Source: Cladosporium sp. IMV 00045 (taxonomy: Eukaryota; Ascomycota; Dothideomycetes; Cladosporiales; Cladosporiaceae). Taken from it: 64,000 bases of DNA. Below, piece by piece: positions 42,727 to 52,309 of this stretch. The translations under genes were made by a program, and so were the position numbers. The notes beneath the pieces were generated by a model, which saw only the letters and a program-made list of their open reading frames with translations, ran no database searches and was not told the origin of the DNA. The stretch spans positions 1 through 64,000 of the forward strand of contig MSJI02000853.1 in assembly GCA_001931905.2 (NCBI GenBank), written 5' to 3'. Numbering within the stretch: the first letter of the stretch is position 1; the number at the start of each line of letters is the position of its first letter.

Positions 42727-44238
42727 ATGGCTGCCTACACTGATCCGCTTGCAGGATTGACCTTTGGCATCGAGCTGGAGTTCATCGCAGTGTTTCCAGA
42801 TGGTGCATTGGACGTGGCATCATTCGGTAACGACATCGTTGCAGCGATCTCGATTGCACTCAATGATGAAGGCATCAACGCAACTGGGCACGAGCACATT
42901 GACGATGATGTAAGCATCAATGGCGACTCCGAGCCTTTTGCTTCCTGGAATGTATCGGATGAGGGCGGGTTGTCGCTTTCCAAAGCGGAGACGACAGCTC
43001 TAAGCTCAGCGGGAGAATTCATCGTTCAGCCAATCGAGATTTCTTCACGGAAGATGTGGTTCATCGAGGACTGGGAGTCGGAGGTGGCCACTGTTCTGAA
43101 CGTTCTTGACAGCTTTCGCGCCCAAGGATGTAGGTTCATCACCAATGCTACTACCGGACTCCATGTGCATATAGGATTCGGGGATGCCTCCATGCCTTTA
43201 CGTACAACCAAAGGTGTCCTCGAACTTTGCACCGCCTTCGAGGACAGATTTGATGTTCTTTATCCAACGAACCGGATCGATGAAGACGACTTCTTGAAGA
43301 TGATTGTTGGTGGGCACTTCAATGCCAGCTTGAGCTGGCACTTCTCACAGAATACCAAGACGAGCTTTTCGAAGAACATCTGCCATTGGCTCGCCGAGAT
43401 TGAGGAATGTACGTCCTTCAAGCAGCTTGGAGACTTTTTCCGCAACGATATCTTGGATACTGAAGTCCCGCCTGAGGGGCGGCCGTTGGCTTGTAAAGTC
43501 AACGGCCATCACGATGAGCTGCGAGTCAATACCAAGGCATTGAAGTCGGGCAGGACCGCGAATACAACGGACGCTCACTTCTCCACCCTGAACGTGGACA
43601 ATCTCTATACGCCTGTAGAGCAATACCATGGCGATCTGGCTCTTCGCCAGGAACCGACCGGCACAATTGAGTTTAGACAGCATGCTGGCACGCTCAACTT
43701 CACCGAAATCCATGCACATGTCGAGTTTCTGCGAGCATTGGTAAGCTTCTGTCACCTATCGAAGGATACTGATTTCCTACAGGTCTTCTCTCGCGTTTCG
43801 GATCCCAACTTCAGACTGTTCGATCTCATGCAAGCAATGGGCGTGAAGCATCACCTTCTAAGCCACTACCACAACCGATTCTGTTACGATACACAAAAGC
43901 GCTTGGAGGTTCGAGCCTGCGATGCAAAGAAAGTGATGGACCAGTATCTTCTGGAACTTAACATCGTCGAGCATGGAGTCTCTGAGAAACTTGACGCTCT
44001 GGAAGCTCAAGTTTTCTTAGAAGACTGGCAGTGTAGCAACCCGATGGCCGTTGCTCAGAAGATTGGATCAAAGCGCGCTGCTGGTGCGTATGCTGATCTT
44101 CGCACAAAGGAGTTGGATGTCACAGGTGAGTACTTGAATTTTGTCGACGTCAATGGTGCTTCTGTGCGAGACTCTGAGCAGCTTTCGACGATGGGAAGAA
44201 CTATGATCTTTCAGCAGCTCAATGGTAGCGATCTATAG
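42727..44238 (+). CDS. Amidoligase-family enzyme (putative COOH-NH2 ligase)
   Basis: A single-exon 503-aa protein. The start at 42727 is the first in-frame ATG and is followed at once by the family's first strand, GLTFGIELEF with Glu16 and Glu18. Further hallmarks are TTGLHVHIGF (His146/His148, residues 142-151) and GTIEFRQHAGTL (312-323) with its Glu-Phe-Arg. These are the metal/ATP-binding positions of the amidoligase_2 family, a glutamine-synthetase-like fold thought to form amide or isopeptide bonds. In bacteria such enzymes sit beside peptide-tagging genes. The fungal forms have no known substrate. The C-terminal about 160 residues look helical and are not assigned. The neighbouring genes are orphans, so context gives no substrate. 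A 76-bp tandem repeat begins at the base after the stop codon. Confidence 0.85.
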   Translation: MAAYTDPLAGLTFGIELEFIAVFPDGALDVASFGNDIVAAISIALNDEGINATGHEHIDDDVSINGDSEPFASWNVSDEGGLSLSKAETTALSSAGEFIVQPIEISSRKMWFIEDWESEVATVLNVLDSFRAQGCRFITNATTGLHVHIGFGDASMPLRTTKGVLELCTAFEDRFDVLYPTNRIDEDDFLKMIVGGHFNASLSWHFSQNTKTSFSKNICHWLAEIEECTSFKQLGDFFRNDILDTEVPPEGRPLACKVNGHHDELRVNTKALKSGRTANTTDAHFSTLNVDNLYTPVEQYHGDLALRQEPTGTIEFRQHAGTLNFTEIHAHVEFLRALVSFCHLSKDTDFLQVFSRVSDPNFRLFDLMQAMGVKHHLLSHYHNRFCYDTQKRLEVRACDAKKVMDQYLLELNIVEHGVSEKLDALEAQVFLEDWQCSNPMAVAQKIGSKRAAGAYADLRTKELDVTGEYLNFVDVNGASVRDSEQLSTMGRTMIFQQLNGSDL

Positions 44239-44390
44239 TCTGCGCTCTTTTTTCTTTGATTGTTCCGACACTCCTACAGGCTACACATTTGCGAGATGCG
44301 TTGGCGAACTGTTATCTGCGCTTTCTTTCTTCGATTGTTCCAACACCCCTGCAGGCTACGCAATTGCGAGACACGTTAGCGAGAGCGTAC
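44239..44390 (+). repeat. Two 76-bp direct repeats in the amidoligase 3' region
   Basis: Copies at 44239-44314 and 44315-44390 both begin TCTGCGCT and share GATTGTTCC.ACAC.CCT.CAGGCTAC and TTGCGAGA. Differences are nearly all transitions (C/T and G/A). The duplication lies directly after the stop codon, so it is in the 3' UTR. Confidence 0.8.
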
Positions 44391-44799
44391 AATATTGCTG
44401 CTTTCCTGGATAGTTTCTATGTCAATGTATTCGTTTGTTCCAATTCCCTCTTTTCATCACTGTCTCCTAATTCTCAGTTTCTAGCACATCAGCACGCGCC
44501 ACGCCAATGTCCGATGTGCCTCGCCAACGACCAAAGCAATACAGATGATAAGCTTACTTGAGAAGCCTCTGAGTTTCCACAATTGTTATCAGCTCCAACC
44601 ATGCAGATGTTTTCCACAAACTAAATACTGCCCATGTATTTCTATGGGGGGGGGGACAGCCGAACAGGATCGCTCAGATCAGTCTCACTGCCATGAGTTG
44701 TCATAAGGTAGTATTGAGAAACATCAGATTCCTTTCTTATTGATAAACACACTCAATGATTTTCTATGTCAGATACCTGTGCCATCCTCCATGTCAATC
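44391..44799. other. Convergent intergenic region
   Basis: A run of about ten G near 44646 is the only notable element. It separates the amidoligase from a minus-strand orphan. Confidence 0.4.
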
Positions 44800-45528
44800 T
44801 CAATGTTCTTCAAGAGCGATCCTACCAGTCCCAATAAGCACGGAGAAACCTGGCGTGCTCTGCAATGGCCTTGACACGCTCATCCTCCTACTCGTCCTCC
44901 TGCCCGCCCTGGCCTTGGTTACCATCCTCATCTGAATAGTATAGGGGTTTGTCGACGGGATCCGCTCACCCCAGTTCTGCTCGTCATCATCGACGTATGC
45001 ATCATGAGCTCCGTTCTCAGAGAAGATCTCAAGAAGCTCTCCGTCGATGACGTAGCATCTCTGGCCGTCGTCGTCGGTGATCTCGTTCCAGAAGCAGATA
45101 CCACCCCTGACAAGCTGGGTGACATGGGAGAGATCAGTGTCCGTGCTGATTAGCCTGCATGGCTCCAGGGAGCGTAAAGACCTGTGCTCGAGGAGGTCTG
45201 TGTTCGCCTCCTCGAGTGGGGTCTTTTCATCTACGGTGTCGTAGATGCTGTTGGCGCGGAAGATCTCGTACTGCATGTCTCCATCTTCGTCACGGCCAGC
45301 CCACAGTTCGCGGATTGGGAATGTGAGATTGTTGTTCTCGTTGATGCTCACGATGCTGATGAGAAGGGTCAGACCGCGGCTCTCGTTGTTGCCGGTCACG
45401 GAGGCGAGGGGAATGCCTTGAGATAGCGACAGGGTGACTTTTGTCCAGAGGTCGAGAAACTGTTGTGGCGATAAAGTCGAGTCGACGTTTTTGTTCGTAT
45501 ATAGTTGGAGTTGTAGGTAAGTTGGCAC
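44800..45528 (-). CDS. Hypothetical protein, 5' end unresolved
   Basis: A minus-strand frame of about 242 codons with protein-like composition: mixed Leu/Ile cores (GLTLLISIVSINENN), acidic turns (DEDGDMQYEIF, DDDGQRCYVIDGELLEIF, YVDDDEQNWGERIP) and a basic tail. No ATG begins it. The frame is open upstream to a stop near 45645, again with no ATG. The true start is therefore in an upstream exon joined near a TTCCAG acceptor (about 45550), or the gene starts at the internal Met at about 45273. No family is recognised. It is divergent from the F-box-like gene at 46090. Confidence 0.5.
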   Translation of the reverse strand: MPTYLQLQLYTNKNVDSTLSPQQFLDLWTKVTLSLSQGIPLASVTGNNESRGLTLLISIVSINENNNLTFPIRELWAGRDEDGDMQYEIFRANSIYDTVDEKTPLEEANTDLLEHRSLRSLEPCRLISTDTDLSHVTQLVRGGICFWNEITDDDGQRCYVIDGELLEIFSENGAHDAYVDDDEQNWGERIPSTNPYTIQMRMVTKARAGRRTSRRMSVSRPLQSTPGFSVLIGTGRIALEEH

Positions 45529-46089
45529 AGTGGTAAATGCGATAGGTGCTGGAAGGTCGCGGCGGTGCTTCGGTTGTGTATATAGGAGAGTCGTTTGGTG
45601 AGAAAGCCGGCGTTTGATGAGGTTCCTGTTGCGGACGGCTGCCTAGAGTTGTAGCCGCGTCTTGGCCGAATGTTAGTGAGGTTGATTCACTGACTGCAAC
45701 CGCCAAAGGTGGGCGCGGGGCATTGGAGCAGTAACATTGAATAGCTTCCACGAAAGTGACTTGCGATCTGATGTCACTTTGATCGAAAGCAAACGCCAGC
45801 AGTCGCATCGATCCATGGCAGTAGCTCTGCTCAATCCTTCACTGAACACCTTGGATCTGTTGAATCTTCTTGAATCTTGCACTTGTGGCCGATCTCTCCA
45901 TCTACATCCATCCTACAACACTACTTATACCCGCCAGACGGTGTTTGCCTTACTGATTGCCTCACTGATTGCTCTTGCTTTGAGGTATGCAGATGTCTCG
46001 CAACACCCCTTGTTCAACAAAGACCAACCGTGGCGGAGTAGAACAACGGTCGATTGCCACGCGCATTCGTTCATTCATCCATAGCAATC
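45529..46089. other. Divergent intergenic region
   Basis: Holds the promoter of the gene starting at 46090 and probably the 5' part of the minus-strand orphan. A TATATA-like element is near 45580. Confidence 0.4.
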
Positions 46090-47405
46090 ATGCGAAACAA
46101 CGCTGCATCGATCGATATCGGCATGAGCGACGCGCCATCCTCGACTGCAGAAGCTGGCGATGTCGTTGTAGCACAAAGACCGATCAGCACTACCAAGGAC
46201 TCAAGTGTCTCTCCAAGCAATGTTGTGCCCAGCATTGAGGGTATGAGACTAGTTCCATTCAGCCTTCAAGCTGAGACATAAAGGCTAACATCTCTGCAGT
46301 CACCGATCCCGCAGGCATCGTAATGCCAATTCCCCTGCGTTGGCTCGACAAGCACGCTTCGCCTCGATATTTACCACGTAGACCATCTTTCTCGCCGATA
46401 ACCCCGCCGTCACCTCGTAGACCCTCTTTCTCACCGATAACCCCGCCGTCAAATACTTCTCTGAAAGTACCATCTTTCTCAACCGCTTCATCACGACAAC
46501 GGGCTATGAAAGTCACAATCTCACCGCATGCGGAGCGCAAAGCTGCGCAACCTCCGAGGCTGTCGCCAGGTCCAACACCAAAGGCCGCCATCATCAAGCC
46601 TCTCAACTTCAAGGGCCTGCCAGCAGAGGTCAAGAAACGGATCTATGCTGAGATCCTTGTCCATCCAAACAGAGTCGAGCTCCACCAAAAGCGCCAGTTC
46701 CGCCGCATAACCGAAGCTCAGAACTCCAGCATCCTGACAGTCGGCATGGGAAAGTCTACGCGCACGCCGCAGAACAGGCACATCGTCCCGCGCGGACTCA
46801 ACACCAACTCTCCTACCAACCTCTTCCTCGTGTGCAGAAGGTTCCGCGACGTCGGCCTGCAGATCTACTACGGCGAGAACAACTTCGTCTTCAGCTCCTT
46901 CGCCGAGCTGGAGGCCTGGATGGAGAACATCCAGGACAGGCGCAAGTTCGTTCGGCACCTCACGTTGAGGTCCAGCTGGGAAGTGGGATTCACGAAAACC
47001 GACGTTCGCAGAGAGATGCTGCGAATGGACCACCTGGGCGGCGTCGTGGTCGCTCCGACGATTCATCTCTTCGCCAACCTCAAGTCCATCACGCTAGACA
47101 TGCAGTGCATCGAGCAGTGGCGGCGCTGGGACTTCCCTAACTTCCGCAATGTCGCTGGTGAGGTCATCCAGATGTCTCAGGATTTCGCACACGCCTCGTC
47201 AAAGAGACTGCTGAAGTCATACCGCGAGAGTCAGTTAGATGGGAGGGACGTTGAGACTAGCGTCGCAGTCACCTTCATTGGTCCGCCGGTGACTGAGTAC
47301 TGGGAGACCTTCTACTTCGACAAAGAGAGGAAGTTCGAGGTGAAGAAGAGGGGGAAGCCGAGATTTCAAGGGCAGGTTCCTCCGTTCAGCTTGTTCAATC
47401 GTTGA
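46090..47405 (+). CDS. 2EXR/F-box-like fungal protein with 13-residue repeat
   Basis: Two exons, 46090..46240 and 46300..47405, give 418 aa. The 59-nt intron has GTATGA, GCTAAC and CTGCAG signals and joins Glu50 to the Val-Thr-Asp segment. An alternative start is Met12 (46123). A low-complexity N-terminal part contains two tandem copies of RRPSFSPITPPS (39-bp units at 46377 and 46416). The conserved part starts about residue 155 with FKGLPAEVKKRIYAEIL, then TNLFLVCRRFRDVGLQIYYGENNFVF and a basic helix. This is the layout of the very common fungal 2EXR/F-box-like family (LPxE(V/I)xxxIY...YGxNxF), whose function is unproven. It is cytosolic or nuclear. Confidence 0.8.
46377..46454 (+). repeat. 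Two in-frame 39-bp coding repeats
   Basis: Units starting at 46377 and 46416 differ at a few positions and encode two Ser/Pro-rich 13-residue repeats in the N-terminal region of the 2EXR-like protein. An RxPSFSP-type repeat offers possible phosphorylation sites (inference). Confidence 0.85.
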
Positions 47406-48137
47406 AGTGCGGCCAAGTGGGCGCAGCATGGTTTGAGCTGGTGGGATTTGGGAGAGAAGTTCTTTGTTGTCAGATCTGCGTGTTTCAAGCGTGAGGACAA
47501 GGCGTTGAGCATGCTCATTGTTTCCGTGGCCGGGAAGGCTCAGGATTTGATGATTCACAATGGAGGTTAATTTGTTGTTGACTTGATCAGGTTTTGAGTA
47601 CTCTAGGCGTCACTACGCATGGCGGCGATTCGGGTCCTCGAGGGTAGAAGGATAGCACACAGCGTAGTCCGCCGAGGTTTCGATTTAGCAAATATCACTG
47701 GGGTTGGTGACTCTGCGTGCCGATGCAGTCTCACCTCAGCCCAAAGCCACCGTATGCCTACCGTCGAGTGCCGCTATTGTCGTCCCGAAATCGTCGTCCC
47801 GAAATCAACCGAGAGCAACACTGCAGAATAAGTAATCGAAACGAAACACAGGCGAGCCTACACAAATCTACATGAGGTTGTTGAGTGATCAGATTGAGAG
47901 TTTCGCAAGGAGTGTCGCTAGGTTAGACGAGATACTTGTCAACGGTCGAAGGATCAACAAAGTTGAACCGAGGGCTGCAGAAACCCGTCATAGATTTGCC
48001 AGGGATGCGAATCCGAACCAACATGCAAATCTCCCCCGACCGCGCTCGCTCTCGCGCGTGCAGACCCGTCATTGAATATACCGACAATGAATCCGCGGCT
48101 GTCGTAGAGCAGGCCCACATCCTCCTCCCACGCCAAA
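47406..48137. other. Intergenic region
   Basis: No gene is supported. The end is the leader of the gene starting at 48138. Confidence 0.4.
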
Positions 48138-49883
48138 ATGGCGCCCAATACGGCGGGACCCAGATTCGCACAGCCATACTTCCTACAAGAGATCCCGCCC
48201 TTCGTCCAATACACCTCACCCGTGGCCTATGGCACGCCGACTCCCACGGCCGGCTCCCAGTTGCCGCTGAACCTGATCGCCCTGATTGTCAGCTTTCTGG
48301 ACGACATTGGCGACATCGCTCGCGTCACGCGCACTTCGCGACTTCTCTATTACATGACCTTGCCGCAACTCTACCAACATGTGGCCTTACACTCATATGC
48401 CGACATCAGATACGTCAATGGCCGGCCCGAAGGATTCGGCAGTGGGAGCCCGTTCATGATGGCCTTGAACGGGTTGGCGACGAAGAGCTATGCGAATGTG
48501 GTACAGAACTTCAGGCTTTGGGGAGACTGGAAAGAGGTTGGAGCGGACGATTTTGCAAGAGGAAGGGTGCCGGATAACTCCATGTTGCTCAACATGATGC
48601 TGCGGGTGTGTGTCGACAGGATGACAAGACTGCAGTCCTTCAGCTGGGAGCTGGACTGCAAACCGCTGAAAACGCTCTACCAAGGCCTCGCTTCTCGCGA
48701 TACCCTCACCAACCTCACCATCAAGTTCCCTTCCAGTCGCCTGCCTAGGCCTTCTGTCTGCATCCCGGCAATGCCCAACCTTCGGTCATTCCACGCCATT
48801 GACATCGATCCTCTCTGCTACCCCGACGACATCTCGGTACTTCTCTTGGGCTCGAAGAAGCTCGAGGACCTGCGACTGCACTTCTCCCCACGCATGCGCC
48901 GCAGCGCAGAGCCAACATTGAACATGGAAACATACTTTGGGCGCTGCATCAAGGCTGGCCACGCTCTCAAGCTCAAACATTTTGCGATGCAGAATTGGTT
49001 CGGTCCCAACACGCAGAGCTTCAATTTTGTCATGGACCACAACACTTGCGACAGCATGACTTTCCTCGATACCTTCGGCGGCGCTCAAGGAGGCAGTGCC
49101 AACGTTTACGTGGACGATACCTGGCGCAACCTGCCGCCGGATTACAAGACCGATTTTCGCACCATTCGCTTCAACGAATTCGCCGAGCAGCACGTAGAAA
49201 TGTTGAATAACTCTTCGGGCTTGGAGTACGTCTACGTCGTGAACGACCGCGCCGGCAAACCATCCATGTCCTCCTCCGTCGCCAGCCCATCCTCCGACTA
49301 CATCACACCGGACGATTCCCCTTCAGCTGCCAGCACCGACCCTCTCTCGCGGCTCTCCGACATCCCCATGCTCGGCCGCCAATACGTCCGCAGCTTCACC
49401 GAAAAACACGGCTCAACACTCAAACACCTCTTGCTCTCCTCACAATGGCCTCTAAGCGAGACCGACGTAACGAACCTGATCCGCAACTGCCCGAACCTGA
49501 CTCAGCTCGGCTTCGCTCTCGGGTTCCCCAACCACAGCACCCTCCGCCTCGTGATCCCATTCCTGCCGAACCTCCGAGCCTTTCGCATTCTATACAACAG
49601 CACCTTGCGCAGTCCCGAGAACGAGATGGCCAACCTGTCGGAAGAAGAGCGCATCGCCATCCTCGGTCGGGATCTGTACCTCACTGGCGCGCACAAATTG
49701 CGTTGGATCGGCGCTGGAGACGAGGTCTACAGAGCAGGCGGGGCTTTCGAATTTGTCTATCCGGATGGAAGGAAGGAGATGAGGCGGAAGATTGAGAGGG
49801 CGAGTTTGAGTGATGTTCATGATGTGGAGATCTGGGGGCTTGATACGCTCGATATCATGGCTGAGCGTGGGCCTGAAGGTTGA
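48138..49883 (+). CDS. F-box/LRR-like conserved fungal protein
   Basis: A single-exon 581-aa protein. After a Pro/Tyr-rich leader, residues about 40-82 (QLPLNLIALIVSFLDDIGDIARVTRTSRLLYYMTLPQLY, read in two parts) form an F-box. The rest has repeated LRR-like strands (for example LQSFSWELDCKPL, NLTIKFPSSRLP, LEDLRLHFSP, LKHLLLSSQWPL, NLTQLGFALGF). A Ser-rich loop occurs at about 375-405. It looks like a conserved ascomycete family of F-box proteins, better preserved than the other F-box genes here. It is a likely SCF adaptor with unknown substrate. Confidence 0.83.
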   Translation: MAPNTAGPRFAQPYFLQEIPPFVQYTSPVAYGTPTPTAGSQLPLNLIALIVSFLDDIGDIARVTRTSRLLYYMTLPQLYQHVALHSYADIRYVNGRPEGFGSGSPFMMALNGLATKSYANVVQNFRLWGDWKEVGADDFARGRVPDNSMLLNMMLRVCVDRMTRLQSFSWELDCKPLKTLYQGLASRDTLTNLTIKFPSSRLPRPSVCIPAMPNLRSFHAIDIDPLCYPDDISVLLLGSKKLEDLRLHFSPRMRRSAEPTLNMETYFGRCIKAGHALKLKHFAMQNWFGPNTQSFNFVMDHNTCDSMTFLDTFGGAQGGSANVYVDDTWRNLPPDYKTDFRTIRFNEFAEQHVEMLNNSSGLEYVYVVNDRAGKPSMSSSVASPSSDYITPDDSPSAASTDPLSRLSDIPMLGRQYVRSFTEKHGSTLKHLLLSSQWPLSETDVTNLIRNCPNLTQLGFALGFPNHSTLRLVIPFLPNLRAFRILYNSTLRSPENEMANLSEEERIAILGRDLYLTGAHKLRWIGAGDEVYRAGGAFEFVYPDGRKEMRRKIERASLSDVHDVEIWGLDTLDIMAERGPEG

Positions 49884-50771
49884 GCGAAGAATCTGAGACG
49901 GAGGTCCTCATTAGGGCTTTCTCGTCATTGCCTTTTTTCAGCCGATCCGGCGCACCGAGCTGCTTGCTTGAGCATCCCTATCGCTAGGGCAGGGCTTCGG
50001 GCTGCCTTTGGGCAGGACGCGATGGATCTCGAGCTCGAGATCACCATCTCCATTGCCGTGGTCTGCTTTCGACATCTTCCATCAGAGCTCAGGTCGTCGA
50101 AGGTCAGACACAACGCCTCGTCTCCAATAGCTCACGAATTCTGCATCACTGCCAGCATTTGGATGACTCTGCAGAGGCTGAAGAGCCCTACTCACCTCGC
50201 TGGAACCGCGATACAGTACTGATGCGCCGCTTCGGTGCATTACTATTCATGCCGCAGCTTCAGACCTCAGCCAGCTTTCTGGCCAGGCAAACCTTCGGCA
50301 GCGCTGGCGTTCTCGCCTATTGCGCTCTTGCCTTGCAGGTTCACAGGCTTATCAGCCCCGGCAAAATTACCCAATTTCGCGAGAAAGCCTCCACTGCTAA
50401 TACTGGCTGTTCTACGCGAATGCTTTCGAAACGCAATTGTACATAGCCGCTTGAAGTTGTCATGTACATAGCTATATACTAATCTCTGCCTTTTACGAAT
50501 TGGATGAAGCACTCATCAACCCCGTCGTTCTTCCCCTTCAGTCTCATTTCTCTCCTACATCTTCGCATCCGCTGAGGCGCACATTATAATAAGCAATCAA
50601 CTGCAAGCCCCAAAGACAGCACGACAGCACCTCCCAACCAGTTAAAACAGCGCAGTCAAACAGCGCAGACAGGCGCACCAGCCTCAACTCAGAACATCAG
50701 TCAAAAGAGAATCAGAGGCAGGACCCCATGCAAAAGGACAAAAGAATGAAGCTCGTCGCTCGCACGAAGAA
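49884..50771. other. Intergenic region
   Basis: No gene is seen; it lies between the F-box gene and tRNA-Asn. Confidence 0.4.
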
Positions 50772-50868
50772 CTCCTCACAGTGGGCTCGAACCACTAACC
50801 TTCCGGTTTGCTGGAACTCTCGTGGAGTCGCTAACAGCCGAACGCGCTACCGGTTGCGCCAGCGAGGA
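50772..50868 (-). tRNA. tRNA-Asn (GTT), intron-containing
   Basis: Minus strand. The acceptor TCCTCGC pairs with GTGAGGA, the D stem is GCGC/GCGC, the anticodon stem is TTCGG/CCGGA and the T arm is AGTGG-TTCGAGC-CCACT. The loop CTGTTA gives anticodon GTT (Asn). An intron of about 24 nt (50808-50831) follows position 37. Confidence 0.92.
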
Positions 50869-52208
50869 TGGGAAATCGCTTTGATTTGATGATGTCAGCG
50901 GGACATTTCAATGTTATATTGCTACATTGTACAGTGAGCTGCTTGGAAGAAAGCTGGCCGATCTCTTGGATGGACGTAGATATTGAGGGCAGCATTCATT
51001 TACCAAACTAATTACAAGAGATGCGCGTGAAAGTTGACTGCATCTCAAAGACAATGCGCTTATGATTGGCGCATGGCTTTTAAGGGTACCATTTTCATTG
51101 TAAGGTGGTATTCGCACTGCCTTGCAGAATTACTACTTCCTTCGTGCGCCAGGGACGAGGTCGCTCATCACTCACCGCGGCTTGATGGCAAGACTGCTTT
51201 TTCCGAGCACCAGGACCCGCCTGCTGCAGCGGCATTTGACAGTGAAGATGTTCAGTATGTGGAGGTCTGCCGCCACTCAAAAGCACAGTATTGAAGACCT
51301 GGTGGGTTCGAGAATCGCGAACAATCGGCTTTTGTGAATTTGGCTGGTGAGCTTTAGGGTTAGGGTTGGGGTTGGCTTTTGAGGATTGGCCCTGTGAAAT
51401 GCACAATAACGTGCAGTATTGGATAATCCAAGCGATCAACAGACTCTCGAGAATGTCTTACCGCCAAGGTTAATGATCCTCAAGACTAAGTGCGTGAGCA
51501 AACTTGAAACGTGAACATTCCTTCGTGGAGTGAGACTCCCTTGCACACTGCGGATTTCGTTGACTTGATCAAGTTGGACTTCGCCTCGCTCACACGATCA
51601 AAGACAACATGTATCAACATTTGTATAAGCATTGAATACTAACGCTAACCAATACTGTTCACAATGATTTCCAATAGGTGCAACATAAGGCCCAGCCACA
51701 AAGCAACAGCATCATCGCCAACTCGACAATCCCCTCTACGTCGTCACAATGCCGAATCGACACTGCCCGAGACATCTATACACACATCGCCGTCTTCCCA
51801 TCTCTACCTTCCGACGAGCGCACATCACATACGAGCCATTTGTATAGGAGGACTGAAGTTCTGCAATATTCTCACTTCTCAGTACTCAGCCCAGCAGCCG
51901 GTGTCTGACCTTTCCATGAAGATGGCAATGCGACTACCGGCGGACGAGAGCACTCCGGACCATGATCACCCTCCACCAAGTAGAGGCGCATGCACAAATT
52001 GGCCTGCGGAGACTTTTCCCTCAAGAATTCACTTCCCGTCTACTTTCACTTACACACATCCGAAATAGGAAGGCGCGCCTTCCCCCCTCCCTCCACGCAG
52101 CTTAATGGTCGCATCTTCGGGGATAAAGGAGCGCAGCTGGATCGCTCTTGCCTCAATTGTAAGCGACTTCTACACGCAAGCTTGATCTTCCTTCATCAAT
52201 TCGATCAA
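50869..52208. other. Intergenic region with telomere-like motif
   Basis: No gene is supported (one 134-codon frame at 51664 is Ser/His/Pro-rich and unlikely). TTAGGGTTAGGGTTGGGGTTGG lies at 51354-51375. Confidence 0.45.
51354..51375 (+). repeat. Interstitial telomere-like repeat
   Basis: Two perfect TTAGGG units are followed by degenerate GGGGTT sequence. A shorter relative (AACCCTAACCCT, reverse orientation) is at 6969-6980. These may be a scar of chromosome-end healing or a binding site for telomere-repeat/Myb factors. Confidence 0.6.
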
Positions 52209-52309
52209 TCCGATGTGGTCTAGTGGCTAGGATTTGTCGCTCTCATTCTTCACTCTCTGCGAGTGGGATCAGTGCCGACAAGGCCGGGGTTCAATTCCCC
52301 GCGTCGGAA
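52209..52309 (+). tRNA. tRNA-Glu (CTC), intron-containing
   Basis: The acceptor TCCGATG pairs with CGTCGGA, the anticodon stem is TGTCG/CGACA, and the T loop is TTCAATT within a GGGG/CCCC stem. The loop CTCTCA gives CTC (Glu). An intron of about 29 nt (52246-52274) follows position 37. Confidence 0.92.

Noticed and set aside
51664..52068. 134-codon plus frame before tRNA-Glu
   Set aside because: Ser/Thr/His/Pro-rich, consistent with a translated C/A-rich leader or intergenic sequence rather than a gene.
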